64,000 nt of DNA from Oreohelix idahoensis (GCA_024509875.1 JAMPIV010014836.1:1-64000), one strand, 5' to 3'. Positions 44,037 through 55,677 are shown, counted from the stretch's first letter. Numbers and translations are program-made. Notes: a model not told the origin generated them from the letters alone.

Positions 44037-45919
44037 CACTATTAAGGACCTGGACAGATGAGAAGGCGGAAGAGACTGTTACCTCATCTTATCAATACGT
44101 GAACGAACTGACCACTCGTCTGAAAGCTGGATGGAAACTGGCAAATGATAATTTGAGACAAGCCAGGAAGAAACATGCAGCATATTTTAATAGGAAGGCA
44201 AAGGACAGAGAACTAGCTGTGGGAGAGAAGGTGCTTCTTCTACTACCCGGCAGCCAGAATAAATTACAAATTGGATGGCAAGGTCCATATACGGTTCTAG
44301 AGAAGGTGTCTAGAACAAACTATAAAATTGACAAAAAGGGGAAGGAGAAAGTTTATCATGTAAACCTTTTTAAGAAATATCTGGACAGACCACTCCAGGA
44401 AAGCACCCCCTTACTGACCTTGGCTATCGCAACTCAAATGCAAAAGGAACCATTCACCTCGCATGAATACCCATTACATCCTTGTGAAACAGCCGCACAG
44501 GTAAAAGTCAGTAAGCACCTGACTAAAAATCAGAGGGAGAGAGTTCAACAGGTTCTGGAGGAACATACAGATGTATTAACAGATAAACCAGGCCATACAA
44601 ATTTGCTACAGTATGACATGAAGCTGGTAGACTCAAACCCAATCTGTATGAGAGCCTATTCTATTCCGTTCGCGAAGGAGAAGGCATTGAAGGAAGAAAT
44701 AGATTATTTGTTGAAGGAGGGGATTATTTCACACAGTGAATCATCTTTTAGCTCCAGTGTCGTTTTGTTGAGGAAACCGTCTGGGGAACACAGACTGTGC
44801 ATAGATTACAGGAAACTGAATGCTGTCACAGAAGGACAAGTGGATCCATTACCAGACACAAAACAGTTATTTGCCAGATTAAATAAGGCAAAATACTTTT
44901 CAAAGGTGGATCTTAGTAAAGGCTATTACCAGATTCCAGTGAAGCCTGAAGTGAGATTTTATTTAGCATTTAGCACATCGGAAGGACATTATGAATTCAA
45001 CATGCTACCATTCGGATTGAAAAATGCTCCGAGTGTATTTTCAAGGATGATGCGCAAATTGTTGGATCCCCTGAATAACCCATGTATCACGAATTTCATG
45101 GATGATATTCTCGTCGCCACAGAGACATTTGAAGAACACATTGACGCTCTAAAAATGTTATTTAATAGGCTTAGTGAGGCGAACTTAACTGATAGACCAA
45201 CAAAATGTTGTATTGGATGCAAAGAGTTGGAATTCTTGGGACACACTGTATATCAGGGTAACATGACCCCTGATCCCAAGAACTTGGAGAAATTGCAGAG
45301 AGCACCTAGACCACAAACAAAAAAGGATGTGCGATCATTCGTGTCGTTATGCGGATTTTATCAAAAATACATCCAAAATTTTAACTCTATTTGTGCTCCT
45401 CTGACTGATCTGACTCGCAAGGGACTTCCAGATAAAATTATTTGGACTGCGCAAAGTGAATTAGCTTTCCAAGAATTAAAGGAAAAACTCACTAGCAAGC
45501 CTATTCTCAAATTGCCTGATTTGACACAGGACTTTGTGGTGAGAACAGATGCAAGTAATGTAGGCCTCGGGGCGGCCTTGTTGCAGAAGTCATCTTCACC
45601 AGATGGGGAATTGAACCCAGTCGCTTATGCAAGCCGCAAATTGAATAAAGCGGAGCAAGGATATTCCACAAGCGAAAAGGAATGTTTAGCGTTAATCTGG
45701 GCAATAAAGAAGTTTCAAATTCATCTGTATGGTAGGACTTTTGTGGTCCAGACGGATCATCAGCCCCTCGTATTCTTATCTCAGGCTAAGCATGAAAACG
45801 CAAGATTGCTGAGGTGGTCTTTATTGCTGCAACCTTATCAGTTTAGTATCCAATATATCCCAGGCAAATTAAATGTCGGTGCAGATTTTCTCAGTCAGCA
45901 CCCCTGTGATCAAGATTAG
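44024..45919 (+). CDS. pol: Integrase C-terminal GPY/F domain, reverse transcriptase and RNase H
   Basis: An intact frame; 606 codons from a GTG at 44,099, open upstream to about 44,020. In order: YFNRKAKDRELAVGEKVLLL and LQIGWQGPYTVLEKVSRTNY (GPY/F module of integrase); a linker; RT with RLCIDYRKLNAVT, YFSKVDLSKGYYQIPV, FNMLPFGLKNAPSVFSRMM and the catalytic FMDD box (NFMDDILVATETFEEH); then RNase H with VVRTDASNVGLGAALLQ, STSEKECLALIWAIK and VVQTDHQPL, and the terminal GADFLSQHP. Lack of decay in this frame contrasts with gag and integrase and fits a young insertion copied by another element's integrase. Confidence 0.9.
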   Translation, partial: GPDVALLRTWTDEKAEETVTSSYQYVNELTTRLKAGWKLANDNLRQARKKHAAYFNRKAKDRELAVGEKVLLLLPGSQNKLQIGWQGPYTVLEKVSRTNYKIDKKGKEKVYHVNLFKKYLDRPLQESTPLLTLAIATQMQKEPFTSHEYPLHPCETAAQVKVSKHLTKNQRERVQQVLEEHTDVLTDKPGHTNLLQYDMKLVDSNPICMRAYSIPFAKEKALKEEIDYLLKEGIISHSESSFSSSVVLLRKPSGEHRLCIDYRKLNAVTEGQVDPLPDTKQLFARLNKAKYFSKVDLSKGYYQIPVKPEVRFYLAFSTSEGHYEFNMLPFGLKNAPSVFSRMMRKLLDPLNNPCITNFMDDILVATETFEEHIDALKMLFNRLSEANLTDRPTKCCIGCKELEFLGHTVYQGNMTPDPKNLEKLQRAPRPQTKKDVRSFVSLCGFYQKYIQNFNSICAPLTDLTRKGLPDKIIWTAQSELAFQELKEKLTSKPILKLPDLTQDFVVRTDASNVGLGAALLQKSSSPDGELNPVAYASRKLNKAEQGYSTSEKECLALIWAIKKFQIHLYGRTFVVQTDHQPLVFLSQAKHENARLLRWSLLLQPYQFSIQYIPGKLNVGADFLSQHPCDQD

Positions 45920-45990
45920 ATAGTGGTAGGCGTGAGGAGAAATTTTATCTATGTGTATCACTGGTTTTGGAACTTGCCGTAGTGCATATT
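45920..45990. other. Short untranslated 3' internal region
   Basis: It lies between the pol stop and the polypurine tract. No feature is seen. Confidence 0.5.
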
Positions 45991-46004
45991 CTCAGGTGGG
46001 GACA
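45991..46004 (+). other. Candidate polypurine tract
   Basis: The AGGTGGGGA run lies directly before the right LTR, at the expected site for plus-strand priming. It is short and interrupted. Confidence 0.5.
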
Positions 46005-46005
46005 T

Positions 46006-49000
46006 GTGTGATGATGTCCAAATGATACAACGTTAAAATATCTCCAAAATTAACGATGAAATGTAGGGTTAAAAATAATGCGTAAGATACTAGGAGACAT
46101 GATCACCCACGCCCGACTTTCCCACCGCCATTTAAAACTATGAAGTATGGAGAGAAGAACAACCACCACAACAATGGAAAGACAGTATTATTGTAAAGTT
46201 ACCGAAGAAAGGTGATCTATCAGACTGTAATAACTGGCGTGGTATATCTCTATTATCAGTACCTGGAAAATTATTATGTTGCATGATGTTAGAAAGACTT
46301 AAATTGCATGCTGACGAAAAGATCAGAGAAGAACAAGCGGGTTTCAGGCCGAAACGATCATGTATTGATCAAATATTCACACTAAGAACAATTATAGAAG
46401 AATCAGTAGAAAGGCAATCGCCACTTATTATCACCTTCGTCGATTTTCAAAAAGCCTTTGATAGTCTACACCGCCCATCATTGTGGAAGATACTTACAAT
46501 CTATGGTTTTCCAACAAAATATGTGAATATAATCAAAGCGCTATATGACAATGCAAGATGTTGTGTTAGAACAAATAAAGGGAATACAGAATGGTTTACA
46601 GTAGAAACAGGGGTTAAACAAGGCTGTATTATGTCACCACTACTTTTTGGAATAGCTATTGATTGGGTTATGAGAAACTATACCCACAATGAACAATTGG
46701 GTATAAAATGGACAAATGGAAAATTCCTGGGGGACCTGGATTTCGCAGATGATGTAGCATTCTTAAGTCAACACCAAGACAATCCCAAGAAGCAATAAAT
46801 AATTTGTGTCATCTCTCGGTTAAAATAGGTCTCCAAATAAATGCCTCTAAAACTAAAGCTATGAACTTTTCTAACGAGACCTTTGATATCATCTTGAACG
46901 GGGAAAAACTACAGAAAGTTGAAAGTTTCAATTATTTAGGCAGTAAAATGACTCAGGATGGTGACACAACAAGAGAAATCCATACTAGAATTGCTTTGGC
47001 AGCTAGCGCCTTCAATAGATTATCTAACATTTGGAAATTACGATCATTGAATATACATACCAAGCTTCGTCTGTTTAATTCAAATGTTATCTCAGTGTTA
47101 ACATACGGCTGTGAGAGTTGGAAAATAACAAAATCATTGGAGAACTAACTGAATACATTCGAGAACAAATGTCTTAGAAAACTCATGAACATCAGTTGGA
47201 AAGAATTCAAGACTAATCGACAAATAAGAGAAGACTCTAGGCAGAAATATGTCTCCGACTATATAAGGAAAAGACGATGGTCATATATCGGTCATGTCCT
47301 ACGAATGCAAAACAACAGAATACCACTACAGGCGCTCACTTGGGTTCCTGAGGGTAAGAGGAAAAAAGGAAGACCAAAAGAAACACTCAGAAGAACAATA
47401 ATAAGAGAAGGAAGAACGTTGGGCCTAAATAATGTGCAAGAGCTAAGAGGAGTGGCGTCACAACGAACAACCTGGAGAGCACTGGTTTCTGCCTTATGCG
47501 CCGTGTTTGGTGCTTAAAGAATTTATTATTATTATTATTATTTAAAACTAACGAGTTAGAAGTGCAGACGGAACGTTTACCCTTTGTAGACGGGATGAGA
47601 ACGGAGGACACAAAAAAGGAAAATATGACTGAATCGTGTTTGAAGTTCGAACGGCAAAAAGACGCAAGGAGGGGGGTGAAAGGAAAAAAATTCACGTCCC
47701 GAGTTGACATAAAGTAAGGAAATGGACAAGAAATGGACATTAGCGCTGGATCGAGACAGTCATTTCTTGGACGATTTTTCGATACTTGGTCTTTATTTGA
47801 ATGCCGCGGCAAAAACACATGATGGAAGGATCTCGAACTAAATTCAAAATTTAAACTTGAGAAAAAAATACGTTTTTCTTAATAATAGAGTTATGAAAAT
47901 AAAACCTAGCTAGTTTGATAGCCCATCTTGAGCAGAGAAATAATATGCTTTCAATTATACAGAAGGATAGATAATAAGGAAGATATTGACAAAAGACTGT
48001 ATTGTTCATAGCAGACAAGCGACTGCATTGTTACCCATGTCACTAAAAGTAACCAAAATCTTGACCTTGAGTCTGCAACGTGAATTCAAACTGTAATTAA
48101 AGAGAGGGAATGGGGTGGAGCATTGTAGCTAAAAATAACTTAGACAGCAGATTCGTGTCGGAAATGCATGTAAAACCAAGTGTGTTTTTATGAAAAAACA
48201 AGTAGAGGCAGACGGACTAACAGACCGTAATACATACTTGACTGAGATTTGACTGAAGTGACTTTTGGTTGCCAATTTGAAAGCAAGGGGGGAAGGCGGC
48301 GATTGGTCAACGCAATTAATAGTAGTGTGATAGAGAGGTGAAAGTTTGCCATTTGCCATAGTCTGTTCAGAGAAGCAGTTCGTATCTAAAGTGGTGTATA
48401 TTCCCTAAGAATATAACTTTATAAGTGGGACGCCATCATACAGCCAGCAGCTCAGCTGAGTTTGCTAGCAAATGTAACTGTGTTCTAAATTCTGAATTCT
48501 GAACTGTGAGTTTTTTATTTGGCACCAAAGTGGTGCCAAATGCTGTGTTAACATATATACAAGTGTGGACCAGAGCAGTCCGTCATTGTGTCTGAGCAGC
48601 CGTATATTGCCCCCTGCACGGAGAGGTGGGGCCACCAGACTTCTGTACCGGATCGATGCAGGCAGATAAGTAATATCTGGCCTGCTGGAAGTTCACCAAC
48701 AACCTTTTCACAAAAATTATTCCTAATTCAACCTTAACTAACGCCATGACAGTGGGGATATTAAATTATATATATTTATCCCTTACGTCGACGAACAATG
48801 TTGGGCTTTCATAGACTAGGAGTGATGACACCATCCCAACAGCATATCTAGTAAATAGTTCTCCAGTGACTATCTTAATATATTTATTATTAACTAGTTA
48901 TTTGAAATAAGTAATTACACATTTTCCATCTATTATGTAACATGATTTTGCATTCAATTTATGACTCCATACTAATTCTCATGTTCTGACCAACTAAACA

Positions 49001-49342
49001 TTTGGTTCAGAACAAAATAAATTTATCAAAAAGATTAATTTGTAAAAAACTAAAACAGCCTGAGTTAGTTCAGTGTGTCATAAATTTTATTAATATTATT
49101 AGACTTCTTAATTATCTGTGTGTGTGTGTGTGTGTAAACTATCACAACACATTGCATATCAGTACCCTAGACGTTTAACGTAGCCACATTCATTAGAAAA
49201 AAAAGATATGTGTGAGGTCGTAAGTGGTAGCAAGAAGGGCCTTCTGTAATTCACATCTACATTTATCTCAGGAGCCTTCACAGCTGACCTCATACATCAC
49301 ACTAGGTGACATCAACCATACAATACCATCAAAATCCACTAC
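46006..49342 (+). repeat. Right LTR, interrupted by a LINE
   Basis: Pieces 46,006-46,141 and 47,532-49,342 together equal the left LTR. Differences include ...GTGGTGCCAAATG for GTGTCAAATG, one extra T in a T run, one fewer A in an A run and one extra TG in the (TG)n tract. The 3' end is followed by the ACTCT duplication. Confidence 0.92.
46142..47531 (+). mobile_element. LINE-E: 5'-truncated RTE-like element inserted in the right LTR
   Basis: RT motifs in order: KDSIIVKLPKKGDLSDCNNW, REEQAGFRPKRSCIDQIFTL, FVDFQKAFDSLHRPSLWKIL, TGVKQGCIMSPLLFGIAIDW, LGDLDFADDVAFLSQHQDNP (FADD box), INASKTKAMNFSNETFDIIL, FNYLGSKMTQDGDTTREIHT, LTYGCESWKITKSLEN and the tail RWSYIGHVLRMQNNRIPLQA. A 1-base shift near 46,795 and a TAA at 47,146 disrupt it. 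The end is a (TTA)n tail (47,520-47,541). ATTTAAAACTA appears on both sides (46,131-46,141 and after the tail at 47,539-47,549), giving an 11-bp target duplication. Confidence 0.9.
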
Positions 49343-49870
49343 ACTCTTGATGCTTATCTGTCAGCTCTTTCATTACCACATACTCCAGCATGATCAGGAA
49401 CAGTATATCCACACCAGCTCTTGTAGACTGGAAGCTTCTATGAATGTTTTCCATTCATGCCACAACCAACCACTTTGAACCTTCTGACGCATGGACTAAG
49501 AGTCTGACACAATGATAGCCTTTGTTAATGAAGTTTCAGTTACCCACCTTAAGGCTGCAGTAACAGCCTCGATCTCCATTCTCATGCTGGAAGTTGTTAT
49601 CTTGTAAGCCCCACTATGTTCGGCAACGATTCTGCCCTGCACCCGAGCAGAGAAGCCCCAACTGGATTTCTCACCACGGATCACAGATCCAACAATATAC
49701 ACAACGGCATCATCATCCCAGGAATGATCATGAATCAGTTGATTAATTTCCAATTCTGCTTTTCCATTCCCCCAATTTCTACACTCTGCCAAGGCTGATG
49801 ATTACATGCTGGTAGTTAATCCAGTTCTCATCTGACATACTCCACTCTTCGCCCTTGAATATATTGTCGA
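49343..49870 (-). mobile_element. RNase H element (family G), 5' part, split by the LTR element
   Basis: The minus-strand frame 49,496-49,792 reads NGKAELEINQLIHDHSWDDD, AVVYIVGSVIRGEKSSWGFS and AYKITTSSMRMEIEAVTAAL. The first catalytic motif TDGS has decayed to IVGS, so the copy is inactive. It is the other half of 39,155-39,450. Confidence 0.85.
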
Positions 49871-51799
49871 CTGTGTCTACCTGTTTGATCATAGATTTCA
49901 CAGGTGGTAGATTGAGGGAAAGATATGTCTCTGGAGTGATTAGGTTATCTCCTCCAGCCTATCTGTACGACTGTACTTTATTACCAGACAGCCTTTGCCT
50001 CCCTATCAAGAATAGATAAGATACTCTACACACACACACAGCTATGTGACAACAAGACACACAAACGTTAAAAACTACGGATAAATTGGTATGGGTCTGA
50101 CCAACACACAAAGGTAAGTTTCTTTGTAGTTTATTATCATTTAAACTCGACAACATCAAAATATCTAAAGGAAAAGATCAAAGAATCATTTACATGCATA
50201 TGAAATAAAGCAGAAAAAGTGCACCCTCCCCGAAAGGAGAAAAAAACCCAAAAATTATTAACCCAAAGGTTGAAGGTTAGCACTATGTTACAGAATGAAC
50301 AGTATTGGTACTCTATGAGACCCAGTAAAGTAAACAAAATTAGACAAATCAGATATATGGATAGTTTCCAGCAAACAAGGAAAGATACTCACACCCTCTC
50401 TCAAACAGTGGCCACTCTCGCACTCTTACCTAATTGCCTGGTACGGTAGGTCTGTAATATCCCTTGGTAATAGAATATATTATCTATTTCACTTAATATT
50501 GTCACCTCCAGTTGTTGCAGATCCAATTGGCCCCAGTTCATCGCCAGAAACTAACTAGTGAGGTGAACGCCTAATATGGTGCTTCTCCTGGATATAAGTG
50601 TTACTACAAATAGTTACAACTGTGAGAGTTTTTGAGGTTCACCCTTTCACATGGAAATACTTCCATGATTGGGAAGCATCTGGTTGCTAAAAAAAATGTT
50701 ACCAATGATGATGATGGTTCTTCTATCGGCCAACTCTGTGTTATAGCGCTGATTCTGCATGGCGTATGTATCTAGGGATATACTCCACTGGAATTACGAC
50801 TGTCAGGAGTTGGGAACAATAATAATGTTATATGTACACCACTGTGGCTGGTAAAAATATAAATCTGGATTTGGTAAGTCCAATGTTAAATTTTATTGTT
50901 CTCAAATACTATTTGGCAAGTTAACGTTTATAAATGAAATTGGTAACGCACAAGCCAAGTAAAGGAGAAAATTACCAAAACAAAAGAAGACCGCTGGATG
51001 CCCTTGTGATCAGGTCAGAAAATTCAGAATGAAAATCTCCACGAACACTAATATACCATATCCACAAGAAATGGGTTCTAGGACTGCGTGCTAGAATATT
51101 CAAAATTCTGACTGACTTCTGATAGTTGGGTTAAGAAAACAGCAGTAAATATATCATTAGATTGCTCTGATCTCTAATGTTGTTAATTCCGCGCTACTGT
51201 GTGGAATGAATTCAGAAACTAGCGCTCAAGATGAAAGCTTATGATTCAGATACCAGAATCTCTCGTCTGGCGCTGTTGACCGACAGCAGAGGCTTTCATT
51301 ATGGCTAACAGGTTTCTCTTTAACTTGCCCGTGTCTCGAGATCAAAGAGCACAGGGGATTCTAAACTTTCCCTGAGTAAAAGCTTCAGAAGGGTCTCTCT
51401 CGCTTGCTGTCTGTCTGAGAGGTATTATGATTGACAGATGAGCTTGCGTGGGTGGATGAGGTAAACAAAGCCTGATTTGTTTTCCTGCTATGACTGACAG
51501 TTGTAAACACTGTGTTAGCTAGTGTTAAAAGAAAAGAGGCGGGGACGAAATAGTAAGCTGTCTAAGTAAAGACAGAAAGTCTAATGCATGTTTTTAGCTA
51601 GCCAATCACAGAGCAGCTATGAGGTTACAAAAGGCTATCAGATTACTGTAGACTCTTTTCCATTACACGCCACACCAGCCAATACTCAATGACTGATATG
51701 ACTAACTGTTGATAAAGAAGAAATAGTAATCTCAGCTCCAGACATGCCGCGGCCATTATTTTTAGGGCCGCTAGACCTCTCCTGCATTTCTGTGGGATT
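49871..51799. other. Intronic segment, unassigned
   Basis: Contains CA and A-rich stretches and a CCAATCACAGAGCAG box at 51,602-51,616. The AACTAACTAGTGAGGTGAAC stretch near 50,550 recalls retroelement leader sequences but cannot be assigned. No exon or element ends are supported. Confidence 0.35.
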
Positions 51800-51955
51800 T
51801 ATATGTTATAATCTTTACGAACTATATAAGTTATGTTATTCTTAGATGATTATAAGTTATAATCATTACAAACTATAAATGTTATGTTATTCTTAGTATA
51901 TGTTATAATCATTACAAACTTTATAAGTTATGTTATTCTTGTATGATTCTATTTT
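51800..51955 (+). repeat. About 50-bp imperfect tandem repeat, three copies
   Basis: Three successive versions of TTATAATCATTACAAACTAT plus AAGTTATGTTATTCTTAG, with small length differences. Confidence 0.8.
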
Positions 51956-52545
51956 CCTGTGATTGAGACAGTGCTCTGAAGTGAGAAATAAATCACCATC
52001 AGCTTATTCTATACCCCACTTGACTGAGGGCATCACGCTGTAACTCATCACATAGTTCTATTCTGGGCCATCTTCTTTAGCTCCACCCATAAGGCATCTG
52101 TAGCTTTGTATTATGACAAAAGAATGGCACAATTCTTCTCAGGGATGTAGTCCTATGCTACTTGTGGAGCAGAAAATGGACATAATTTACCCTTGAATTG
52201 AAGGGTTATACCTCATTCTTTATCATCCTCCCCTTTTTCACTTCAAATGGAACTTTGGACCACTACTGCAAATGTCCCCCCTGGAGAAAGCCTCCACTAA
52301 AGCATTCTCTTGCAGATGTGGTTTCCGTAGAAATTTGTTTTACAGAATGAGGTTTCCAGCCTCATGGACAGCCTCATTTTAGTTGCCTGTTAAGAGAAAG
52401 CCTTAGTCCTAAACTTTCTTTGTCTCGTCAAAGTCCCCTGGAAGCAACATGGGGGCACTTAATTCTTAATTACAACAAAGAGAGAAGAAAAGTTTGGGAC
52501 ACCCTGCAGAAGACTTGTATCTGCTCGTCTGTTTTATCATTTCAG
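51956..52545. other. Intronic segment, unassigned
   Basis: No recognised gene or element. Confidence 0.4.
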
Positions 52546-52640
52546 TGTTATTGTTAATCAGAATCGGCATCATTGCACTCTGGGCAAACCCATAGGTGCT
52601 CAGTCTCCCTCAGAATATGTCGAAGAGTATTATTTCAGTG
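52546..52640 (-). mobile_element. Family G element, 3' terminal fragment
   Basis: GTTATTGTTAATCAGAATCG, then GCACTCTGGGCAAACCCATA and TCAGTCTCCCTCAG match the 3' ends at 6,006-6,110 and 39,150-39,235. It confirms that this sequence is a genuine part of the family, and so that the right palindrome arm has lost it. Confidence 0.8.
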
Positions 52641-52858
52641 TATTATTTGGTAACCTCAGCTGTCTTCTTTGCCTGAGGGTTCCACTATAAACTCTGTGTA
52701 GTTATATTTTCAAAGCGTGCTTCTGATACTACATGCTTCATTTTGTGTATTGATATTTCATTGGTTGTTGGTTCATTATAGGTCTATTTACACACATTTT
52801 ACTTTGTTTTGTTTTTTTCATTCAACTTATGCTTTGTCATTGGGAAAAGTAGTTTTTT

Positions 52859-54519
52859 ATCTGTGTTGGACTTATCTTTTTGGTTGAAGATTCTTATATC
52901 TGTGTTGGATTTTTCTTTTTGGTTGAAGATTCTTATATCTGTGTTGGATTTATCTTTTTGGTTGAAGATTCTTATATCTGTGTTGGGCTTATCTTTTTGG
53001 TTGAAGATTCTTATATCTGTGTTGGACTTATCTTTTTGGTTGAAGATTCTTATATCTGTGTTGGACTTATCTTTTTGGTTGAAGATTCTTATATCTGTGT
53101 TGGATTTATCTTTTTGGTTGAAGATTCTTATTTCTGTGTTGGAATTATCTTTTTGGTTGAAGATTCTTATATCTGTGTTGGACTTATCTTTTTGGTTGAA
53201 GATTCTTATATCTGTGTTGGATTTATCTTCTTGGTTGAAGATTCTTATTTCTGTGTTGGATTTATCTTTTTGGTTGAAGATTCTTATATCTGTGTTGGAC
53301 TTATCTTTTTGGTTGAAGATTCTTATATCTGTGTTGGAATTATTTTTTTGGTTGAAGATTCTTATATCTGTGTTGGACTTATCTTTTTGGTTGAAGATTC
53401 TTATATCTGTGTTGGATTTATCTTCTTGGTTGAAGATTCTTATTTCTGTGTTGGATTTATCCTTTTGGTTAAAGATTTTTAAATCTGTGTGGACTTATCT
53501 TTTTGGTTGAAGATTCTTATATCTGTGTTGGATTTATCTTCTTGGTTGAAGATTCTTATATCTGTATTGGATTTATCTTTTTGGTTGAAGATTCTTATAT
53601 CTGTGTTGGACATCCTTTTAGTTGAAGATTCTTATATCTGTGTTGGATTTATCTTCTTGGTTGAAGATTCTTATATCTGTGTTGGATTTATCTTCTTGGT
53701 TGAAGATTCTTATATCTGTGTTGGATTTATCTTCTTGGTTGAAGATTCTTATATCTGTGTTGGATTTATCTTTTTGGTTGAAGATTCTTATATCTGTGTT
53801 GGACTTATCTTTTTGGTTGAAGATTCTTATATCTGTGTTGGATTTATCTTCTTGGTTGAAGATTCTTATATCTGTGTTGGATTTATCTTCTTGGTTGAAG
53901 ATTCTTATATCTGTGTTGGATTTATCTTCTTGGTTGAAGATTCTTATTTCTGTGTTGTATTTATCTTTTTGGTTGAAGATTCTTACATCTGTGTTGGATT
54001 TATCTTCTTGGTTGAAGATTCTTATATCTGTGTTGGACTTATCGTTTTGGTTGAAGATTCTTATATCTGTGTTGGATTTATCTTCTTGGTTGAAGATTCT
54101 CAAATATTTGTTGGATTTATCTTCTTGGTTGAAGATTCTTATATCTGTTTTGGATTTATCTTTTTGGTTGAAGATTCTTGTATCTGTGTTGGATTTATCT
54201 TCTTGGTTGAAGATTCTTATTTCTGTGTTGGATTTATCTTCTTGGTTGAAGATTCTTATATCTGTGTTGGACTTATCTTTTTGGTTGAAGATTCTTATAT
54301 CTGTGTTGAATTTATCTTTTTGGTTGAAGATTTTTATATCTGTGTTGGATTTATCTTCTTGGTTGAAGACTCTTATTTCTGTGTTGGATTTATCTTCTTG
54401 GTTGAAGATTCTTATATCTGTGTTGGACTTCTTTTCTTGGTTGAAGATTGTTATATCTGTGTTGGACTTATCTTTTTGGTTGAAGATTGTTATATCTGTG
54501 TTGGACTTATCTTCTTGAT
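52859..54519 (+). repeat. 39-bp minisatellite, about 42 units
   Basis: The unit is GTTGGACTTATCTTTTTGGT plus TGAAGATTCTTATATCTGT. Since 39 is 13 codons and the unit has no stop in several frames, long open frames appear on the plus strand (52,809-53,510; 52,880-53,482; 53,489-54,565; 53,622-54,518) and minus strand (53,618-54,526, repeating NQEDKSNTDIRIF). One base is missing near 53,488, shifting the frames. There are no splice signals or start context, so I treat it as non-coding intronic repeat. Units vary mainly at GGA(C/T)TT and TTT/TTC, in runs suggesting local copying. Confidence 0.93.
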
Positions 54520-54635
54520 TTTCCATAAATTTCCAAATGCTATCAAAGTCTCTTTTACCTTCTGATTTTATTTAGTACTGAATGTTGAATTTATCTAATT
54601 TTGCCAGCTATTAACATTATATCTCATATTCTCAG

Positions 54636-54764
54636 AGGCACAGACTTGTACCATGATAGGATCCACAAATCCTAGCGATTTCAGCCGCAGTATTACTGGA
54701 TTCTCTGGTGTCCCAGGCCTCTTTAACTATATTTGCAAGTTCATACTAGTCACCACATGTAACA
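54636..54764 (+). CDS. Exon E5: vWD-like start
   Basis: The acceptor ATATTCTCAG ends at 54,635 and the donor GTAAGT starts at 54,765. The exon is 129 bases (43 codons), phase 1-1, compatible with E4 (A|AG gives Lys). It encodes AQTCTMIGSTNPSDFSRSIT then GFSGVPGLFNYICKFILVTT and CN. The run G-x(n)-S-x-x-G-F-x-G-x-x-G-x-x-N-Y resembles the beginning of a von Willebrand type D domain (F-D-G...G.CNYVLA), with FSGVPGLFNY as the core. The rest of the domain would lie further 3', but the following sequence is RTE insertions. Confidence 0.6.
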
Positions 54765-55533
54765 GTAAGTACAGTTGTTAGTAGTTGGAATCATATGTAA
54801 AATTGAACCAGTACTTTCTAACATTCATTAGGTAATGAAGCATTCTGTATCAGAGGAAATATCCCTGAGTAAACTATGATTTTAAATCCAACATGTGTTT
54901 GAAAATTTTAACTTAAAATTTAATAGCTGGCCCTTTAGGATTTTTTATTCCTTCCACTCTTCTTAAGAGTGCTTATGCAAACCCATCATATTTTCCAGAA
55001 CATGAAATACAAAGGCGCATAAAACAAGTCAAGATTTTGGAGGGCAGATTTGAAAGAAAAATGTTTGACTCACATTTAAAACTTTCTTTACAGATTATTT
55101 ACTTCACTTTCTGCATTCACATATCATGTCTTCATTTGGAAGCAGACTAAAAAATCTTAAACCTGGTGTAGCACCATGGCCATTATAATATTTTATTACA
55201 TTTAATATCACACACAGTGTGGTAAATCCAAATTTGTGTATTAAACATTTCTTTAGAACAAGCTTATTTTCAGTTGAGTAGTTTTCATTGTCTCCTCCTC
55301 AAAAGTGCTTGCTACTATCAGCTAGCATAACCGCAGAATGTTGTGTCTCTTTCTACAAGAACAAATCAGTCTGGTGAGCATGTTAATCTCACCGTCATCT
55401 TGTAAAACAGGTTGCTAAGGAAACCACTGTTGCAAAAGCAAGTGAAAGATTTGGCACAAGCTCCCTGCAAGGGCACTAGCTGCAGTAGTGGCTTCTTTCT
55501 TCAAAAAGAGCAAACAGGGTCATGACATGAACA
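54765..55533. other. Intron downstream of E5
   Basis: AT-rich intron with no further exon recognised. Later exons may lie beyond the window. Confidence 0.5.
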
Positions 55534-55677
55534 ATGGTAGACTCATCTGTGTGGGTAGGGGTCAGACAAAAGTTGGTACCCTGGTCCTCCAGGTTGGGAG
55601 TTTTAGCATAGGGCTGACACCCCTGTCTATGTAAAAAAAGCAATGAAGTTACGGAAACAACAATAAATGAACAAACT

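Larger units (their letters stand above)
39451..49342 (+). mobile_element. Gmr1-like Ty3/gypsy LTR retrotransposon (nested)
   Basis: Direct LTRs (39,451-41,376 and 46,006-49,342, the latter containing a LINE) flank an internal region with Gag-protease, an integrase N-terminal zinc region, the integrase GPY/F domain, then reverse transcriptase and RNase H. Integrase before RT is the copia-like order known for the Gmr1 group of Ty3/gypsy elements. ACTCT at 39,446-39,450 and 49,343-49,347 is the target duplication. The LTRs differ by about one substitution and a few length changes in simple runs, so insertion is recent, yet the element is defective. Confidence 0.88.

Noticed and set aside
52809..54565. 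Long open frames of 200-358 codons
   Set aside because: They come from a 39-bp repeat open in several frames at once, lack splice or start context, and a single-base deletion near 53,488 shifts them.
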